Assembly: GCA_026315105.1 (NCBI GenBank)
Contig: CM048745.1
Coordinates: 288,295,747-288,359,746 of the forward strand
Direction: 5' to 3'
Length of the DNA stretch: 64,000 nucleotides
Origin: Locusta migratoria
Lineage: Eukaryota; Arthropoda; Insecta; Orthoptera; Acrididae
How positions within the stretch are numbered: the first letter of the stretch is position 1; every line of letters starts with the position of its first letter. Made by a program: the position numbers and the translations under genes. The notes under the pieces were generated by a model, which ran no database searches, was not told the DNA's origin, and worked only from the letters and a program-made list of their open reading frames with translations. Positions 1 through 10,607 of the stretch are shown here, in pieces.

Positions 1-1320
1 CTGGGGCACGCCTGACGATACACTCGTCTCTGATGAACACTCGTCGCCGAGAACAACGTACTGCGTTCTATTACTTAGGAAGTCTTCCAGCCAGTCACAA
101 ACCACAAGTCGAGTAAAACACATTTCGCCTATTGCCCTTCGTCCGTGGCTCGCAAGATGTCATGTGAGAAAAGGGCAAGCTGAGTTTCACATGAACGATG
201 TCTCCTAAACCCGTGCTGATTCATGGAAGGAAGCTTTTCCGTTTCAAGGAAATTTATTATATTCGAACTGAGAATATGCTCCAAAATTCTACATGAAACC
301 GATGTCAACGATATTGGCCTATAATTGTATGGGTCAGTTCTCTTTCCTTTCTTATACACGGGAGTCACCTACGCTTTTTTCCAATCACTAGGAACTTTGC
401 GATGAATTAAAGATTCGCAATAAATGCAAGCTAAGTAGGGGGCCAATGCCGCAGAATAGTCTTGTAAAACCGAACTGGTATTCCATCCGGACCAGCAGAC
501 TTTTTCGTATTTAGCTCTCTCAGCTGCTTCTCTACACCGGAAATACCTATTGCTATGTCCCCTATTTCGGAATTAGTACGTTGATCAAATGATGGTATAT
601 TTGTGCGGTCCTCCTGCGTGAAAGATTTCTTAAAGGTTAAATTTAGAACTTCAGCTTTCCGTTTGCTTTCTTCTATTACTGCCCCGGAATGATCAACTAG
701 TGACTGGACAGTGGGCTTTGACCCGCTTATCGATTTTACATAAGACCAGAATTTTTTCGGGTTCTCGGAAAGATCTTTTGCTGAGGTATGGCTGCGATAA
801 TTATTGTATGCTTCACGCATCGATCTTTTTATAGACGCACGAATCTCTACTAACTTTTGCCTGTCATCATTTGCGTGTTCTTTTTTGAATCGAGAGTGCA
901 ACAACCTTTGCTTTCTCAGCAGCTTTCTAACATTATTATTATACCACGGTGGATCTTTTCCATCCTTAATCGTCTTTACTGGCACATATTTTCTAACCCT
1001 TTATTAACAATGCACTTAAATTTAGTCCACAATTCCTCTACATCCATAGTCCCGGAATTAAATGATGCCCATTCATTTTCTAAGTGCGATCGTAACATTT
1101 GCTTGTCGGCTCTTCCCATCAAAAACACGCTGCTAGCCTTCTTGACTGGTTTATGAACTTTGGTCACCATCGACGCTATGACGATATCATGATCACTAAT
1201 TCCTGTCTCAACACAGACATCGTTAATAAGGTCAGGCCTGTTTGTGGCTATAAGGTCTAGAATATTTTCATTGCGCGTGGGTTGCCGGTTTAACTGCTCA
1301 AGACAGTTTTACTGTAATAT
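1..1320 (-). mobile_element. CR1/Jockey-type LINE fragment (endonuclease end to mid RT)
   Basis: Reading leftward on the minus strand, the sequence encodes the end of an APE-type endonuclease (ILDLIATNRPDL, then GISDHDIV, about 1170-1290). A linker follows (NPKKFWSYVKSISGS, about 735-780). Then comes the start of reverse transcriptase: SAGPDGIP near 490, YRPISLTSV near 300, QHGFRRHRSCETQLALFSH near 190. Open stretches 976-1170, 431-985 and 129-368 lie in different frames, so at least two frameshifts break the gene. The coding sense continues to position 1 (a GVPQ-type RT motif), so the element leaves the window. Such proteins nick DNA and copy LINE RNA at the nick. Clade is judged from motif style only. 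Confidence 0.85.
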
Positions 1321-1370
1321 CTCGGCCGAGGACGCTTTTGTTCAGCAAATTTGCCGATGGCAGCCAATGG

Positions 1371-1958
1371 GGACTAAACTACAGGCCTATTTCATTGACG
1401 TCTATTTGCAGCAGAGTTTTGGAACATGTCCTGTATTCAAATATTATGAATTATCTCGAACAGAATGATCTATTGACCCAAGGTCAACACGGATTTAGAA
1501 AATATCGTTTATGCGAAACACAACTAGCTCTTTACTCGCACGAAGTGATGAGTGCTATCGACAAGGGTTCGCAAATCGATTCCGTATTTCTTGATTTCCA
1601 GAAGGCATTTGACATCGTACCTCTCAAAAGGGTTTTAATAAAATTGTGTGGTTATGGTATATCGCCCCAAATTTGCGATTGGATAGGGTATTTGTTGTCA
1701 GAGAGGACACAGTTCGTAGTAATCGATGGTAAGGCATCGACTAAAACAGAGGTGATATCGGGCGTTCCACAGGGTAGTGTTATTGGTCGTCTACTGTTCC
1801 TTATTTAGATAAACGATTTAGGGGAAAATCTAAGTAGCTCTCTTAGGTTTTTTGCAGATGACGCTGTCATTTACCGTCTATTACTATCATCTGAAGATCA
1901 AAACCAACTGCAGAACGATCTGAATAAGATATCACTATGGTGTAAAAATTCTACATGA
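1371..1958 (+). mobile_element. CR1/Jockey-type LINE, RT core fragment
   Basis: A plus-strand RT piece of the same subfamily as the minus-strand copy at 14.7-15.4 kb. It shows NYRPISLTSICSRVLEH, QGQHGFRKYR, VFLDFQKAFD (first catalytic Asp region), SGVPQGSVIG and FADD (about 1848-1865, the catalytic pair). The frame is open from 1338 to an in-frame TAG at 1806-1808 and then continues in the same sense with INDLGENLSSS to about 1958. Endonuclease and C-terminal parts are missing. It abuts a divergent minus-strand copy on its left, and its right end stops at a short block that matches the other copy. Confidence 0.85.
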
Positions 1959-2029
1959 AACCGATGTCTCAAATGATCCCCTAATTGTTTTGACCAGTAT
2001 AGATCGCCCGGATATTCCTACGCAAGGCG

Positions 2030-2520
2030 AGTGAGCCGGCGCGTTTTAAGAGCCGTGGTCGAGGAATTCGGCGGGGCTCGGATCCGTCACAATTTGTCTG
2101 CTACTTGTTTCACCAAACAAGCGGCGGGCGTTGATTAGTCGTCGGCAGCAGCAGCGGTGGCGGCGGAGGTGTGAAAACGCCGCAGGCGCTGATGGCGGGC
2201 GCAAACAGGCGGGCCCCGGCCGCCTCTTAGCACCGCTCCCCCTACCTCCCCCCTATCCTCTGTGCCTCTGTGCTCTGCCGCCAGAGCTACTGTGCGCCGC
2301 GGCTAGCACGCCCACCGCCCCCGCGCGCAAACAGCGCGCCGCCGCGCCACCAATTGCCTCGCTTTGAGGCTCGCCGTCATGAGAGGCCGTACTCGGCACA
2401 GATGACTCACAGCCGCTGCGCCTGCGCGGGGGCTCCCGCATCCGGTTCTCCGGAAACCGAGACACAACTACCGCTTTAATATCCGTTCTGGAAGCATCGA
2501 TTCTTTCTCCCACGTGCTGA
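2030..2520. other. CpG-rich block, no assignable gene
   Basis: GC- and CpG-rich, in strong contrast to the AT-rich surroundings, with runs of CGG/CAG-type triplets around 2140-2180. Open frames of 70-90 codons exist on both strands but have low-complexity Ala/Pro/Arg composition and no recognisable domain. It could be a CpG island or a first exon or promoter of a host gene outside the window, or part of a GC-rich repeat. Confidence 0.4.
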
Positions 2521-2970
2521 CAAAAAGTGTGAACTCGTTATTGTTCGCCCGCCTCTAACAACAACGATGTCGACGGGATACTACACTCTACTCTTTCTTC
2601 CTTTTTCATTATTGTGAAGTGCAAAGTACACTGTTGCTTATCGAACATGCAAAAGTGGAATGAATGAAACTTCACTCTGCAGCGGAGTGTGTGCTGATAT
2701 GAAACTTCCTGCCAGATTAAAATTGTGTGCCGGAACCGGGACTCGAACCTGGGACCTTTGCCTTTCGCGGGAAAGTGCACTACCGACTGTGCTATCCCGA
2801 CACGACTCACGAGGCCGCCTCACAACTTTACTTCCGCCAGTACCTCGCCTCCTACTTTCCATACTTCACAGAAGCTCTCCTGCGAAACTTCCAAGACTAG
2901 CACTCCTGGAAGAAAGGATATGATGAAGACATGGCTTAGCCACAGCCTAAGGGATGTTTCCAGAATGAAA

Positions 2971-3165
2971 TGTTCAAATGTTTCTGAAGCTTATGGGACT
3001 TAACTACGGGGTCATCAGTCCCTAAACTTACAAACTACTTATGAACTACTTACGAACTAGGACGGCACAAATATCCATGCCCGAGGGGGGATTCGAACCC
3101 CCTACCGTAATGGCCGTGAAGACCATGACTGAAGCGCCTCAGTCCCCTCGGCCACCGCGGCCGGC
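2971..3165 (-). mobile_element. tRNA-derived SINE, copy in array unit 1
   Basis: Head GCCGGCCGCGGTGGCCGAG on the minus strand, box B GGTTCGAATCC, and tail ending at tgttcaaatg. It is flanked by tccagaatgaaa at 2959-2970 and 3166-3177, a 12-bp target duplication lying exactly at the monomer A/B junction. The SINE therefore entered a pre-existing monomer dimer before the dimer was amplified. Confidence 0.93.
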
Positions 3166-3782
3166 TCCAGAATGAAACTTTCATTCTGCAGCGGAGTGAA
3201 GCGCTGATATCAAACTTCCTGGCAGATCAAAATTGTGTGCCGGAACCCGGACTCGAACCTGGGACCTTTGCCTTTCGCAGGCAAGTGCACTACCGACTGT
3301 GCTATCCCAACACGACTCACGATGCCGCCTCACAACTTTACTTACGCCAGTACCTCGCCTCCTACTTTCCATACTTCACAGAAGCTCTCCTGCGAAACTT
3401 GCAAGACTAGCACTCCTGGAAGAAAGGATATGGTGGAGACATGGCTTAGCCACAGCCTAAGGGATGCTTCCACAATGAAACTTTCACTCTGCAGCGGAGT
3501 GTGCGCTGATATGAAACTTCCTGCCAGACCAAAATTGTGTGCCGGAACCGGGACTCGAACCTGGGACCTTTGCCTTTCGCGGGAAAGTGCACTACCGACT
3601 GTGCTATCCCGACACGACTCACGAGGCCGCCTCACAACTTTACTTCCGCCAGTACCTCGCCTCCTACTTTCCATACTTCACAGAAGCTCTCCTGCGAAAC
3701 TTCCAAGACTAGCACTCCTGGAAGAAAGGATATGATGAAGACATGGCTTAGCCACAGCCTAAGGGATGTTTCCAGAATGAAA

Positions 3783-3977
3783 TGTTCAAATGTTTCTGAA
3801 GCTTATGGGACTTAACTACGGGGTCATCAGTCCCTAAACTTACAAACTACTTATGAACTACTTACGAACTAGGACGGCACAAATATCCATGCCCGAGGGG
3901 GGATTCGAACCCCCTACCGTAATGGCCGTGAAGACCATGACTGAAGCGCCTCAGTCCCCTCGGCCACCGCGGCCGGC
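3783..3977 (-). mobile_element. tRNA-derived SINE, copy in array unit 2
   Basis: Same insertion as in unit 1, copied by amplification of the array, with the same flanking duplication; not an independent insertion. Confidence 0.92.
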
Positions 3978-4594
3978 TCCAGAATGAAACTTTCATTCTG
4001 CAGCGGAGTGAAGCGCTGATATCAAACTTCCTGGCAGATCAAAATTGTGTGCCGGAACCCGGACTCGAACCTGGGACCTTTGCCTTTCGCAGGCAAGTGC
4101 ACTACCGACTGTGCTATCCCAACACGACTCACGATGCCGCCTCACAACTTTACTTACGCCAGTACCTCGCCTCCTACTTTCCATACTTCACAGAAGCTCT
4201 CCTGCGAAACTTGCAAGACTAGCACTCCTGGAAGAAAGGATATGGTGGAGACATGGCTTAGCCACAGCCTAAGGGATGCTTCCACAATGAAACTTTCACT
4301 CTGCAGCGGAGTGTGCGCTGATATGAAACTTCCTGCCAGACCAAAATTGTGTGCCGGAACCGGGACTCGAACCTGGGACCTTTGCCTTTCGCGGGAAAGT
4401 GCACTACCGACTGTGCTATCCCGACACGACTCACGAGGCCGCCTCACAACTTTACTTCCGCCAGTACCTCGCCTCCTACTTTCCATACTTCACAGAAGCT
4501 CTCCTGCGAAACTTCCAAGACTAGCACTCCTGGAAGAAAGGATATGATGAAGACATGGCTTAGCCACAGCCTAAGGGATGTTTCCAGAATGAAA

Positions 4595-4789
4595 TGTTCA
4601 AATGTTTCTGAAGCTTATGGGACTTAACTACGGGGTCATCAGTCCCTAAACTTACAAACTACTTATGAACTACTTACGAACTAGGACGGCACAAATATCC
4701 ATGCCCGAGGGGGGATTCGAACCCCCTACCGTAATGGCCGTGAAGACCATGACTGAAGCGCCTCAGTCCCCTCGGCCACCGCGGCCGGC
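4595..4789 (-). mobile_element. tRNA-derived SINE, copy in array unit 3
   Basis: Third amplified copy of the unit-1 SINE insertion, 812 bp from the previous copy. Confidence 0.92.
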
Positions 4790-5406
4790 TCCAGAATGAA
4801 ACTTTCATTCTGCAGCGGAGTGAAGCGCTGATATCAAACTTCCTGGCAGATCAAAATTGTGTGCCGGAACCCGGACTCGAACCTGGGACCTTTGCCTTTC
4901 GCAGGCAAGTGCACTACCGACTGTGCTATCCCAACACGACTCACGATGCCGCCTCACAACTTTACTTACGCCAGTACCTCGCCTCCTACTTTCCATACTT
5001 CACAGAAGCTCTCCTGCGAAACTTGCAAGACTAGCACTCCTGGAAGAAAGGATATGGTGGAGACATGGCTTAGCCACAGCCTAAGGGATGCTTCCACAAT
5101 GAAACTTTCACTCTGCAGCGGAGTGTGCGCTGATATGAAACTTCCTGCCAGACCAAAATTGTGTGCCGGAACCGGGACTCGAACCTGGGACCTTTGCCTT
5201 TCGCGGGAAAGTGCACTACCGACTGTGCTATCCCGACACGACTCACGAGGCCGCCTCACAACTTTACTTCCGCCAGTACCTCGCCTCCTACTTTCCATAC
5301 TTCACAGAAGCTCTCCTGCGAAACTTCCAAGACTAGCACTCCTGGAAGAAAGGATATGATGAAGACATGGCTTAGCCACAGCCTAAGGGATGTTTCCAGA
5401 ATGAAA

Positions 5407-5601
5407 TGTTCAAATGTTTCTGAAGCTTATGGGACTTAACTACGGGGTCATCAGTCCCTAAACTTACAAACTACTTATGAACTACTTACGAACTAGGACG
5501 GCACAAATATCCATGCCCGAGGGGGGATTCGAACCCCCTACCGTAATGGCCGTGAAGACCATGACTGAAGCGCCTCAGTCCCCTCGGCCACCGCGGCCGG
5601 C
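5407..5601 (-). mobile_element. tRNA-derived SINE, copy in array unit 4
   Basis: Fourth amplified copy of the unit-1 SINE insertion, 812 bp from the previous copy. Confidence 0.92.
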
Positions 5602-6217
5602 TCCAGAATGAAACTTTCATTCTGCAGCGGAGTGAAGCGCTGATATCAAACTTCCTGGCAGATCAAAATTGTGTGCCGGAACCCGGACTCGAACCTGGGA
5701 CCTTTGCCTTTCGCAGGCAAGTGCACTACCGACTGTGCTATCCCAACACGACTCACGATGCCGCCTCACAACTTTACTTACGCCAGTACCTCGCCTCCTA
5801 CTTTCCATACTTCACAGAAGCTCTCCTGCGAAACTTGCAAGACTAGCACTCCTGGAAGAAAGGATATGGTGGAGACATGGCTTAGCCACAGCCTAAGGGA
5901 TGCTTCCACAATGAAACTTCACTCTGCAGCGGAGTGTGCGCTGATATGAAACTTCCTGCCAGATTAAAATTGTGTGCCGGAACCGGGACTCGAACCTGGG
6001 ACCTTTGCCTTTCGCGGGAAAGTGCACTACCGACTGTGCTATCCCGACACGACTCACGAGGCCGCCTCACAACTTTACTTCCGCCAGTACCTCGCCTCCT
6101 ACTTTCCATACTTCACAGAAGCTCTCCTGCGAAACTTCCAAGACTAGCACTCCTGGAAGAAAGGATATGATGAAGACATGGCTTAGCCACAGCCTAAGGG
6201 ATGTTTCCAGAATGAAA

Positions 6218-6412
6218 TGTTCAAATGTTTCTGAAGCTTATGGGACTTAACTACGGGGTCATCAGTCCCTAAACTTACAAACTACTTATGAACTACTTAC
6301 GAACTAGGACGGCACAAATATCCATGCCCGAGGGGGGATTCGAACCCCCTACCGTAATGGCCGTGAAGACCATGAATGAAGCGCCTCAGTCCCCTCGGCC
6401 ACCGCGGCCGGC
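6218..6412 (-). mobile_element. tRNA-derived SINE, copy in array unit 5
   Basis: Fifth amplified copy, 811 bp from the fourth; one base was lost upstream where unit 5 starts with aaacttcac rather than aaactttcac. It carries a private substitution (catgaatgaag where the others have catgactgaag). Confidence 0.92.
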
Positions 6413-7180
6413 TCCAGAATGAAACTTTCATTCTGCAGCGGAGTGAAGCGCTGATATCAAACTTCCTGGCAGATCAAAATTGTGTGCCGGAACCCGGACT
6501 CGAACCTGGGACCTTTGCCTTTCGCAGGCAAGTGCACTACCGACTGTGCTATCCCAACACGACTCACGATGCCGCCTCACAACTTTACTTACGCCAGTAC
6601 CTCGCCTCCTACTTTCCATACTTCACAGAAGCTCTCCTGCGAAACTTGCAAGACTAGCACTCCTGGAAGAAAGGATATGGTGGAGACATGGCTTAGCCAC
6701 AGCCTAAGGGATGCTTCCACAATGAAACTTTCACTCTGCAGCGGAGTGTGCGCTGATATGAAACTTCCTGCCAGACCAAAATTGTGTGCCGGAACCGGGA
6801 CTCGAACCTGGGACCTTTGCCTTTCGCGGGCAAGCGCACTACCGACTGTGCTATCCTGACACGACTCACGATGCCGCCTCACAAATTTACTTCCGCCAGT
6901 ACCTCGCCTCCTACTTTCCAAACTTCACAGAAGCTCTCCTGCGAAACTTGCAAGACTAGCACTCCTGGAAGAAAGGATATGATGGAGACATGGCTTAGCC
7001 ACAGCCTAAGGGATGTTTCCAGAATGAAACTTTCACTCTGCAGCGGAGTGTGCGCTGATATCAAACTTCCTGGCAGATTAAAATTGTGTGCCGGAACCGG
7101 GACTCGAACCTGGGACCGTTGCCTTTCACGGGCAAGCGCACTACCAACTGTGCTATCCCGACACGACTCACGATGCCGCC

Positions 7181-7245
7181 GCGAAGCAAAGGTCCCAGGT
7201 TAGAGTCCCGGTTCTGGCACACAATTTTAATCTGCCAGGAAGTTG
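7181..7245 (+). repeat. Inverted terminal piece of the SINE array
   Basis: The last 65 bp run opposite to the rest of the array: a box-B-like GGTTAGAGTCC followed by acacaattttaatctgcc and caggaagtt. This is the monomer's 3' end in plus orientation, so the insertion begins and ends with the same sequence in inverted orientation. Confidence 0.8.
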
Positions 7246-7404
7246 CATGCAAAAGTGGAAAAAAATTTAACAACTGCACTAAGAACACTGTCAACTCAGA
7301 CCAAATCATTCCAAAAGACAAGTGTGTGTCTTTCACGTAAGGAACAGGAATGCTGACCGTGAGCTACATATAGAATGGTCAGGCATCCAACTGTAACATT
7401 ATCA

Positions 7405-7471
7405 CAAAATGTTCAAATGTCTGTAAACCTATTGGACCAAACTACTATGGTCAAACCCATCTTTACAAATT
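7405..7471 (-). mobile_element. SINE tail fragment
   Basis: aaatgttcaaatgtctgtaaa followed by a decayed ggaccaaact..ggtca block matches the 3' end of the common SINE in minus orientation. The tRNA head is missing. The rest of 7261-7697 holds no gene I can see. Confidence 0.6.
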
Positions 7472-7699
7472 ACTTGACCCTTTTATGCATGACTTTTTAT
7501 TTGGAGCTATAAAAACTACCACGATTAATGTATAGTGGTAATATACTGAGAAAAATATTTTTAAAAAATTCCTGAAAATTAATACGAACTACTAGCAACA
7601 AAAAGTTGATAGTTGGTTAGCTACATAGCGCTTCCATGGTGTAACCGATGCATTAAATATCACTATTGTGCCTCTAATAGTTCCAGAAAGTAACTCAGA

Positions 7700-8080
7700 G
7701 CCGGCCACAGTGGCCGAGTGGTCTGCGGCGCGCCAGTCACAGTCTGCACAGTCGCTACGGTCGGGGGTTCGAATACCCCGTCGAGCATGGATGTTTGTGT
7801 TCTTTTTAGTATAAGGTAGTTCATAAGTAATTTGTAAGTTTAGGGACTGATGACCCCTCAGTTAAGTTCAAATGTTCAGTTGTTTGTAAATCTATCGGAC
7901 CAAACTGCGTGGTCATCAGTCCGCAGCTTACAAACTACTTAAACTCCCATGCCTCAGGGAGGACTCGAACCTCCGACGGCGAGCAACCGCGCGCTCCGCA
8001 GCGAGGCGCCTTAGACCGCTCGGCTACTCCACCGCGGCCGCAGTTAAGTCCCTTAAGCTTAACAAACATTTGAACATTTT
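7700..8080 (+). mobile_element. tRNA-derived SINE split by a nested SINE
   Basis: The head is at 7700-7790 (gtggccgagtgg, ggttcgaatacc) and the body runs to 7867. The tail resumes at 8041 with cagttaagtccc..aacaaacatttgaacatt. The gap is an oppositely oriented SINE flanked by a duplicated cagttaagt. Confidence 0.88.
7868..8040 (-). mobile_element. Nested SINE with 9-bp target duplication
   Basis: Reverse-oriented SINE of a slightly different subfamily (box B GGTTCGAGTCC, tail ggaccaaactgcgtggtcat). The direct repeat cagttaagt lies at 7859-7867 and 8041-8049 inside the host SINE, so this is the younger of the two. Confidence 0.9.
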
Positions 8081-8199
8081 TCTTTTGTAGCTCACCATGC
8101 AACAGTAGTACGTGATTGTCACGATACAGCGGAGACAGCGTCACAGAAATGATACAGGATTCGGGATGGGAATCATTACAACATCCGCGTTTGTCGCTG

Positions 8200-8400
8200 G
8201 GGGCCGGCCGCGGTTGCCGAGGAGACTGAGGCGCTCCAGTCACGGTCTGCACGGCCACCACGGTCGGGGGTTCGAATCCCCCATCGGGCATGGATATTTG
8301 TGCCGTCCTAGTTCGTAAGTAGTTCATAAGTAGTTTGTAAGTTTAGGGACTGATGACCCCGCAGTTAAGTCCCTTAAGTTTCACAAACATTTGAACATTT
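8200..8400 (+). mobile_element. tRNA-derived SINE, 10-bp target duplication
   Basis: Full-length: head gccggccgcggttgccgagg, box B ggttcgaatcc, tail cacaaacatttgaacatttt. The target duplication tttgtcgctg is at 8190-8199 and 8401-8410. Confidence 0.92.
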
Positions 8401-8410
8401 TTTGTCGCTG

Positions 8411-8660
8411 CGGCGCGGTCTACTTACTAAACTCCAATCGCCAACATTCTCCTCCGAATCCAAAGACACATTGTTGGCTCCCACCTACATAGGTAGAAAT
8501 GATCATCAGAATAAAATACGAGAAATCAGAGCTCGAATGGAGAGATTCAGATGTTCTGTCTTCCCGCGCGCTATTCGAGAATGGAATGGTAGATGAATAG
8601 TACACAGATGGTTCGATGAACCCTCTGCCGGGCACTTAAATGTGATTTGTAGATGTAGAT
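8411..8660 (+). mobile_element. CR1/Jockey-type LINE 3' end
   Basis: Encodes the typical C-terminus of these LINEs (PTYIGRNDHQNKIREIRAR then SVFPRAIREWNG, stop at 8594-8596). A short 3' UTR follows, ending in a gtagatgtagat tail. Only the last about 60 codons remain, a normal 5'-truncated insertion. The same end is recognisable on the minus strand at 36.3-36.5 kb and in decayed form at 63.3 kb. Confidence 0.8.
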
Positions 8661-9327
8661 TGGAGTGTCCCAAAGTGTAATTTCTGCAACCTGGACGAGA
8701 TTTCAGACAACAGGCCGTATGAATAAGAAAGAGCACATGCTCCAGAGCAAAATAACTTTCTCTGAGTACGTTCTCCATTTCGTATGAATAAAAACTTCGA
8801 AGCAGTAAGTCCATCCTGGCTAGCTCCCCTCCTTCTTGATTAAGTTGCCGTGTGTCATGTCCGGCACAGAACAGCTGTCCAACGTTTATTTCTTTAAAAC
8901 AGCCCAGTCAGGCAAATTATTCAGTGTGCAAGTATGGAGTAGACATCTGCGTGTTCGGTAAGGACTGTACTGTGTTTACATATTAGTTTGTTGTGCAGCA
9001 GCATATTATTAAGACTAAGTATGGTCTTCTTAAGGAAACATATTCTTTTGACGATGTTACAAAATTTTGGTCGAGCGATAAACTTTCTTGTTATTGAAAA
9101 GTGAGTTAGCACAATCTGCGAACGAAATTTTAAGAATGCACCACATTTTCATCTATTTCAATGTGGAACGCTGTCAGGGCTTTCTAACGCGAGATATTTT
9201 TGTTAAATATCACACCCAATGGTCTTTGTTACAAGAAACAGACTGCTAGGTATGTAATCAATCAGTTATTAATTTTACTGTCGTGTATACGTACTTCAAA
9301 CATAACAGAAGTTACGATTACGAAGGC
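8661..9327. other. No assignable gene
   Basis: Mixed-composition DNA. Open frames of 60-100 codons occur on the minus strand but show no domain, and their composition looks random. Confidence 0.5.
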
Positions 9328-9522
9328 TGCGGTGGAGTGTCCGAGCGTAATAAGGCGCCCAGCTGCGGAGCGTGCCCCTGCTCACCGTCGGAGATTCGAG
9401 TCCTCCCTCGGACATGAGTATATTTGTTGTCCTTAGCATAAGTTAGTTTAAGTATTCTAAGCCTATGGACTGATGATGACTGTAATTAAGTTCCATAGAT
9501 ATACAAACATTTCAATATTTGA
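9328..9522 (+). mobile_element. tRNA-derived SINE, diverged
   Basis: Head ggctgcggtggagtgtccgag, box B gattcgagtcc, body ggactgatgatgactg, tail acaaacatttcaatattt. An older copy; no clear target duplication seen. Confidence 0.8.
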
Positions 9523-10004
9523 TTTTTTAAAACGAAGGCAGAAAACGCATCTTAAATATGCCAGCTGGTTTGGGTAGAATGAACAAGAGTTTTAGAAAAA
9601 CAATTGTTCATTATACAGTATTGCAGCAGTATTTATTTTGTGATACATAACTATGAAGTCCTGGAATGCACTTTATTTGGAATTAACGTCATGAGGCCTT
9701 ATTAATAGATCCTATTTTAAAAACATACAATATTATTTTGCTATGTAGCGGTTTACAACTGAAAAGATGCACTCCAAACAAACGGGTGAAACACCAGCTG
9801 AATCCACTTGTGTTTCTTTTCTATGTCGGTAATGAAAACACTCCTATGACATCATTCTCGTCACTATATAAAATGCATGCCAAATATTTTTTATTTGCAT
9901 AAACTTTTTAGTTCATTTCGTATTTCTTCAAACTATATTACGTATGAAGGAATTTTATTTTATTTTATTTTATTTATTTATTTATTTATTTCGGTCTCTT
10001 CAGA
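9523..10004. other. AT-rich DNA with simple repeats, no gene
   Basis: Nothing coding is recognisable. (TTTTA)n passing into (TTTA)n occupies about 9950-9992 just before the next SINE. Confidence 0.6.
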
Positions 10005-10203
10005 AATGTTCAAATGTTTGTTAAGCTTAAGGGACTTAACTGCGGGGTCATCAGTCCCTAAACTTACAAACAAATTACGAACTACCTTATACTAAAGACG
10101 TCACAAACATCCATACCCGAGGGGGGATTCGAAGCCCCGACGGGGAGCGGCCTCGCGTATCGTAGCATAGCGCCTCAATGCGCTCAGCCGCTCCGCCGCG
10201 GCT
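10005..10203 (-). mobile_element. tRNA-derived SINE
   Basis: Minus-strand head gccgcggcggagcggctgag, box B GGCTTCGAATCC, tail ending at aaatgttcaaatgtttg. It belongs to the subfamily with the longer head loop (gcgctatgctacgatac), also seen at 29.2 and 35.5 kb. Confidence 0.88.
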
Positions 10204-10406
10204 TTTGCCTTTTAAGCAACACAAAATTTGACATTTTTATTATAAACGACAGCTAAAAGTAACTCAGCTCGAATTATGCTAGAGTGCTCATTTCAGAATG
10301 TTCTCCAGTCGTGAGAAACATCTCTAGTTTTATTCACACGAAATCGAAGAATGTTCTCTGTTGTGAGCAACTTCCCCCACTCTTTTACTAACGGTGAGAA
10401 AATACT

Positions 10407-10595
10407 AAATGTTCAAATGTTTGTATAGCTTATGGGACTTAACTATGGGGTCATCAGTCCTTAAGCTTACAAACTATTCATGAATTAGCTACGACTAAGG
10501 ACGGCACAAATATCCATGCCCGAGGGGGGATTCGAACCCCCTACCGTAGTGGCCGTGCAGACCGTGACTGGAGCGCCTCAGTCCCCTCGGCCACC
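10407..10595 (-). mobile_element. tRNA-derived SINE, 12-bp target duplication
   Basis: Box B GGTTCGAATCC and tail aaatgttcaaatgtttg. The duplication tgaga[a/c]atact is at 10395-10406 and 10596-10607 with one mismatch. The extreme head (ggccgcgg) is missing, so it is slightly 5'-truncated. Confidence 0.9.
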
Positions 10596-10607
10596 TGAGA
10601 ACATACT

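Larger units (their letters stand above)
2661..7245. repeat. Higher-order tandem array of SINE-derived monomers (about 812-bp period)
   Basis: Five near-identical units of about 812 bp start at about 2661, 3474, 4286, 5098 and 5910, followed by one extra monomer and a partial one. Each unit is two about 302-bp monomers, A and B, with a different 195-bp SINE inserted at the A/B junction. The monomer reads on the minus strand as a tRNA-like head (box A TAGCACAGTCGG, box B GGTTCGAGTCC). A and B differ by fixed substitutions (for example GCGGGAAAG versus GCAGGCAAG), and those differences recur unit after unit, so amplification acted on the whole 812-bp block. The array is flanked by the direct repeat catgcaaaagtggaa at 2646-2660 and 7246-7260, as expected of one retroposition target. 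Open frames inside are artefacts of the repeat. Confidence 0.92.

Noticed and set aside
2131..2513. Overlapping Ala/Pro/Arg-rich open frames in the first CpG-rich block
   Set aside because: High GC lowers stop frequency; frames on both strands are equally open and low complexity, so coding cannot be supported.
2660..6921. Many repeated open frames of 63-166 codons on both strands of the array
   Set aside because: They recur because the DNA repeats every 812 bp, lie over tRNA-like sequence, and overlap on opposite strands. No domain, no start context; not genes.
7935..8327. 130-codon minus-strand frame
   Set aside because: It is a translation through two SINE heads (the residues GGFEPPTVVAVQTVTGAPQS recur at every SINE of this type), not a protein.
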